A program made the translations under genes and the position numbers. Shown here piece after piece: positions 5,287 through 5,820 of a stretch of 5,820 nucleotides of DNA. Source of the stretch: Puniceicoccales bacterium (GTDB lineage Bacteria; Verrucomicrobiota; Verrucomicrobiia; Opitutales; UBA953). Location: NCBI GenBank assembly GCA_031289285.1, contig JAITPT010000133.1, positions 1-5,820 on the forward strand. The letters run 5' to 3'. Each line of letters opens with the position of its first letter. Position 1 is the first letter of the stretch. Below the pieces are notes generated by a model. The model saw only the letters and a list, made by a program, of their open reading frames with translations. It was not told where the DNA came from and ran no database searches.

Positions 5287-5820
5287 TCAATGTTTGCGGC
5301 GACGTAGGACGCAGAGACCTTCTGGCCAGTCGGCAGAAATCTCCGAGCCCGCATCTGCGTCTGCAAACGGGATGGGCTTGCAACCGGAGCGGCGGTTGGT
5401 CTCGCGGGTGTATTGCGCTAAGATCGCGCCCACAAACTTCGCGTCGCCAATGGCACCGCCACGTGTGAACTGCGTAGCCTTCGTGAGCAAACGCTCTGAG
5501 CGGGAGAGTTTCCCGCCAGAGGCAGCGACTGCTTGGGCGGCTTCGGGGGCGATGCGGGCGGCGGAGGAGTCGCCGCGTTTTGCGGTTGCGCCCTTGCCAT
5601 ACAGCACAACGCGGTAGGTTTCCAGCATCGCCTCGTCGCTGAGGTTGTCGGAGGAAACCGCATAGCGAAGGTTGCGGCGCATCGTGCCCTTGCTGCCCGT
5701 TGCCACGGCTTCGGCGTAGCCGCACCAGCGGTAGTCTTTCGGGTCTGCGACGAGACGCGCACGGACAGGGTTGAGGTCAATGTAGGCGGCGGCACTTTCC
5801 ATCGCGAAGAACTTGTCGGC
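5287..5820 (-). CDS. REP-associated tyrosine transposase (Y1/IS200-like, RAYT type), 5' part missing
   Basis: The last 177 residues of a leftward gene are visible; the frame is open from the window edge (ADKFFAMES...), so the true start lies outside. The key signature is AAAYIDLNPVRARLVADPKDYRWCGY, broken here as AAAYIDLNPVRARLV then DYRWCGY. Y-I-x-x-N-P-V followed by a D/W-S/C-Y/G block is typical of the end of the Y1 (HUH) transposase domain in RAYT proteins. The HUH histidines would lie upstream, outside the window. About 140 residues follow the motif, ending GLCVLRRRKH; an FTRGGAIGDAKFVGAI segment resembles the C-terminal extension I associate with such proteins in Verrucomicrobiota. RAYTs are single-copy, domesticated-type relatives of IS200 transposases that process hairpin repeats. 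No frameshift is seen, so it may be intact. Hairpin repeats lie 270-460 bases past its stop. Confidence 0.82.
   Translation of the reverse strand, partial: ADKFFAMESAAAYIDLNPVRARLVADPKDYRWCGYAEAVATGSKGTMRRNLRYAVSSDNLSDEAMLETYRVVLYGKGATAKRGDSSAARIAPEAAQAVAASGGKLSRSERLLTKATQFTRGGAIGDAKFVGAILAQYTRETNRRSGCKPIPFADADAGSEISADWPEGLCVLRRRKH

Noticed and set aside
5085..5366. Minus-strand open frame of 93 codons overlapping the transposase 3' end
   Set aside because: It begins inside the transposase gene in another frame, has no Shine-Dalgarno and no recognisable motif. A decayed reading frame cannot be excluded but is not supported.

Overview
The window reads as chromosomal DNA of a Gram-negative bacterium. 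The evidence is an outer-membrane beta-barrel protein with a cleavable signal peptide and a terminal phenylalanine, hopanoid-type squalene biosynthesis enzymes, GC-rich coding sequence, and almost no Shine-Dalgarno sequences before starts. The type of barrel protein and the transposase C-terminus remind me of Verrucomicrobiota (Opitutales-like). That placement is inference from memory, not a search result.

Layout. Positions 1-3394 form a leftward block. A large gene (3394-1034) encodes a natural fusion of an HpnD-like squalene/phytoene synthase and an HpnE-like FAD-dependent desaturase. It is followed after 60 bases by a P-loop GTPase gene (973-53), then possibly by a further gene starting at 46 and running off the left edge. 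Positions 3395-3595 are a divergent intergenic region: an AT-rich promoter zone next to the leftward gene, then a GC-rich stretch with nested inverted repeats that could be a structured leader. Positions 3596-4723 encode a porin-like outer-membrane barrel, ended by a very strong bidirectional terminator (4765-4807). Positions 4808-5286 hold no convincing gene, but contain three copies of an AT-rich palindromic repeat with core ACCAGGCTAAAGAAA. Positions 5287-5820 are the 3' part of a leftward REP-associated-type (Y1/HUH) transposase gene cut by the window edge.

How the parts fit. The fusion protein would perform the last two enzyme steps to squalene: condensation of two farnesyl diphosphates to (presqualene-type) product, then the redox step making squalene for hopanoids or related membrane lipids. 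The GTPase is probably co-transcribed with it, but its role is unknown. The barrel gene is divergently transcribed and has its own terminator.

The points most worth a second look are the HpnD-HpnE fusion with its simple-repeat-encoded linker and loops, the internally repeated insertion in the GTPase, the hairpin repeats lying beside a RAYT-type transposase, and the nested inverted repeats upstream of the barrel gene. No complete, clearly new multi-gene system is visible in this window.
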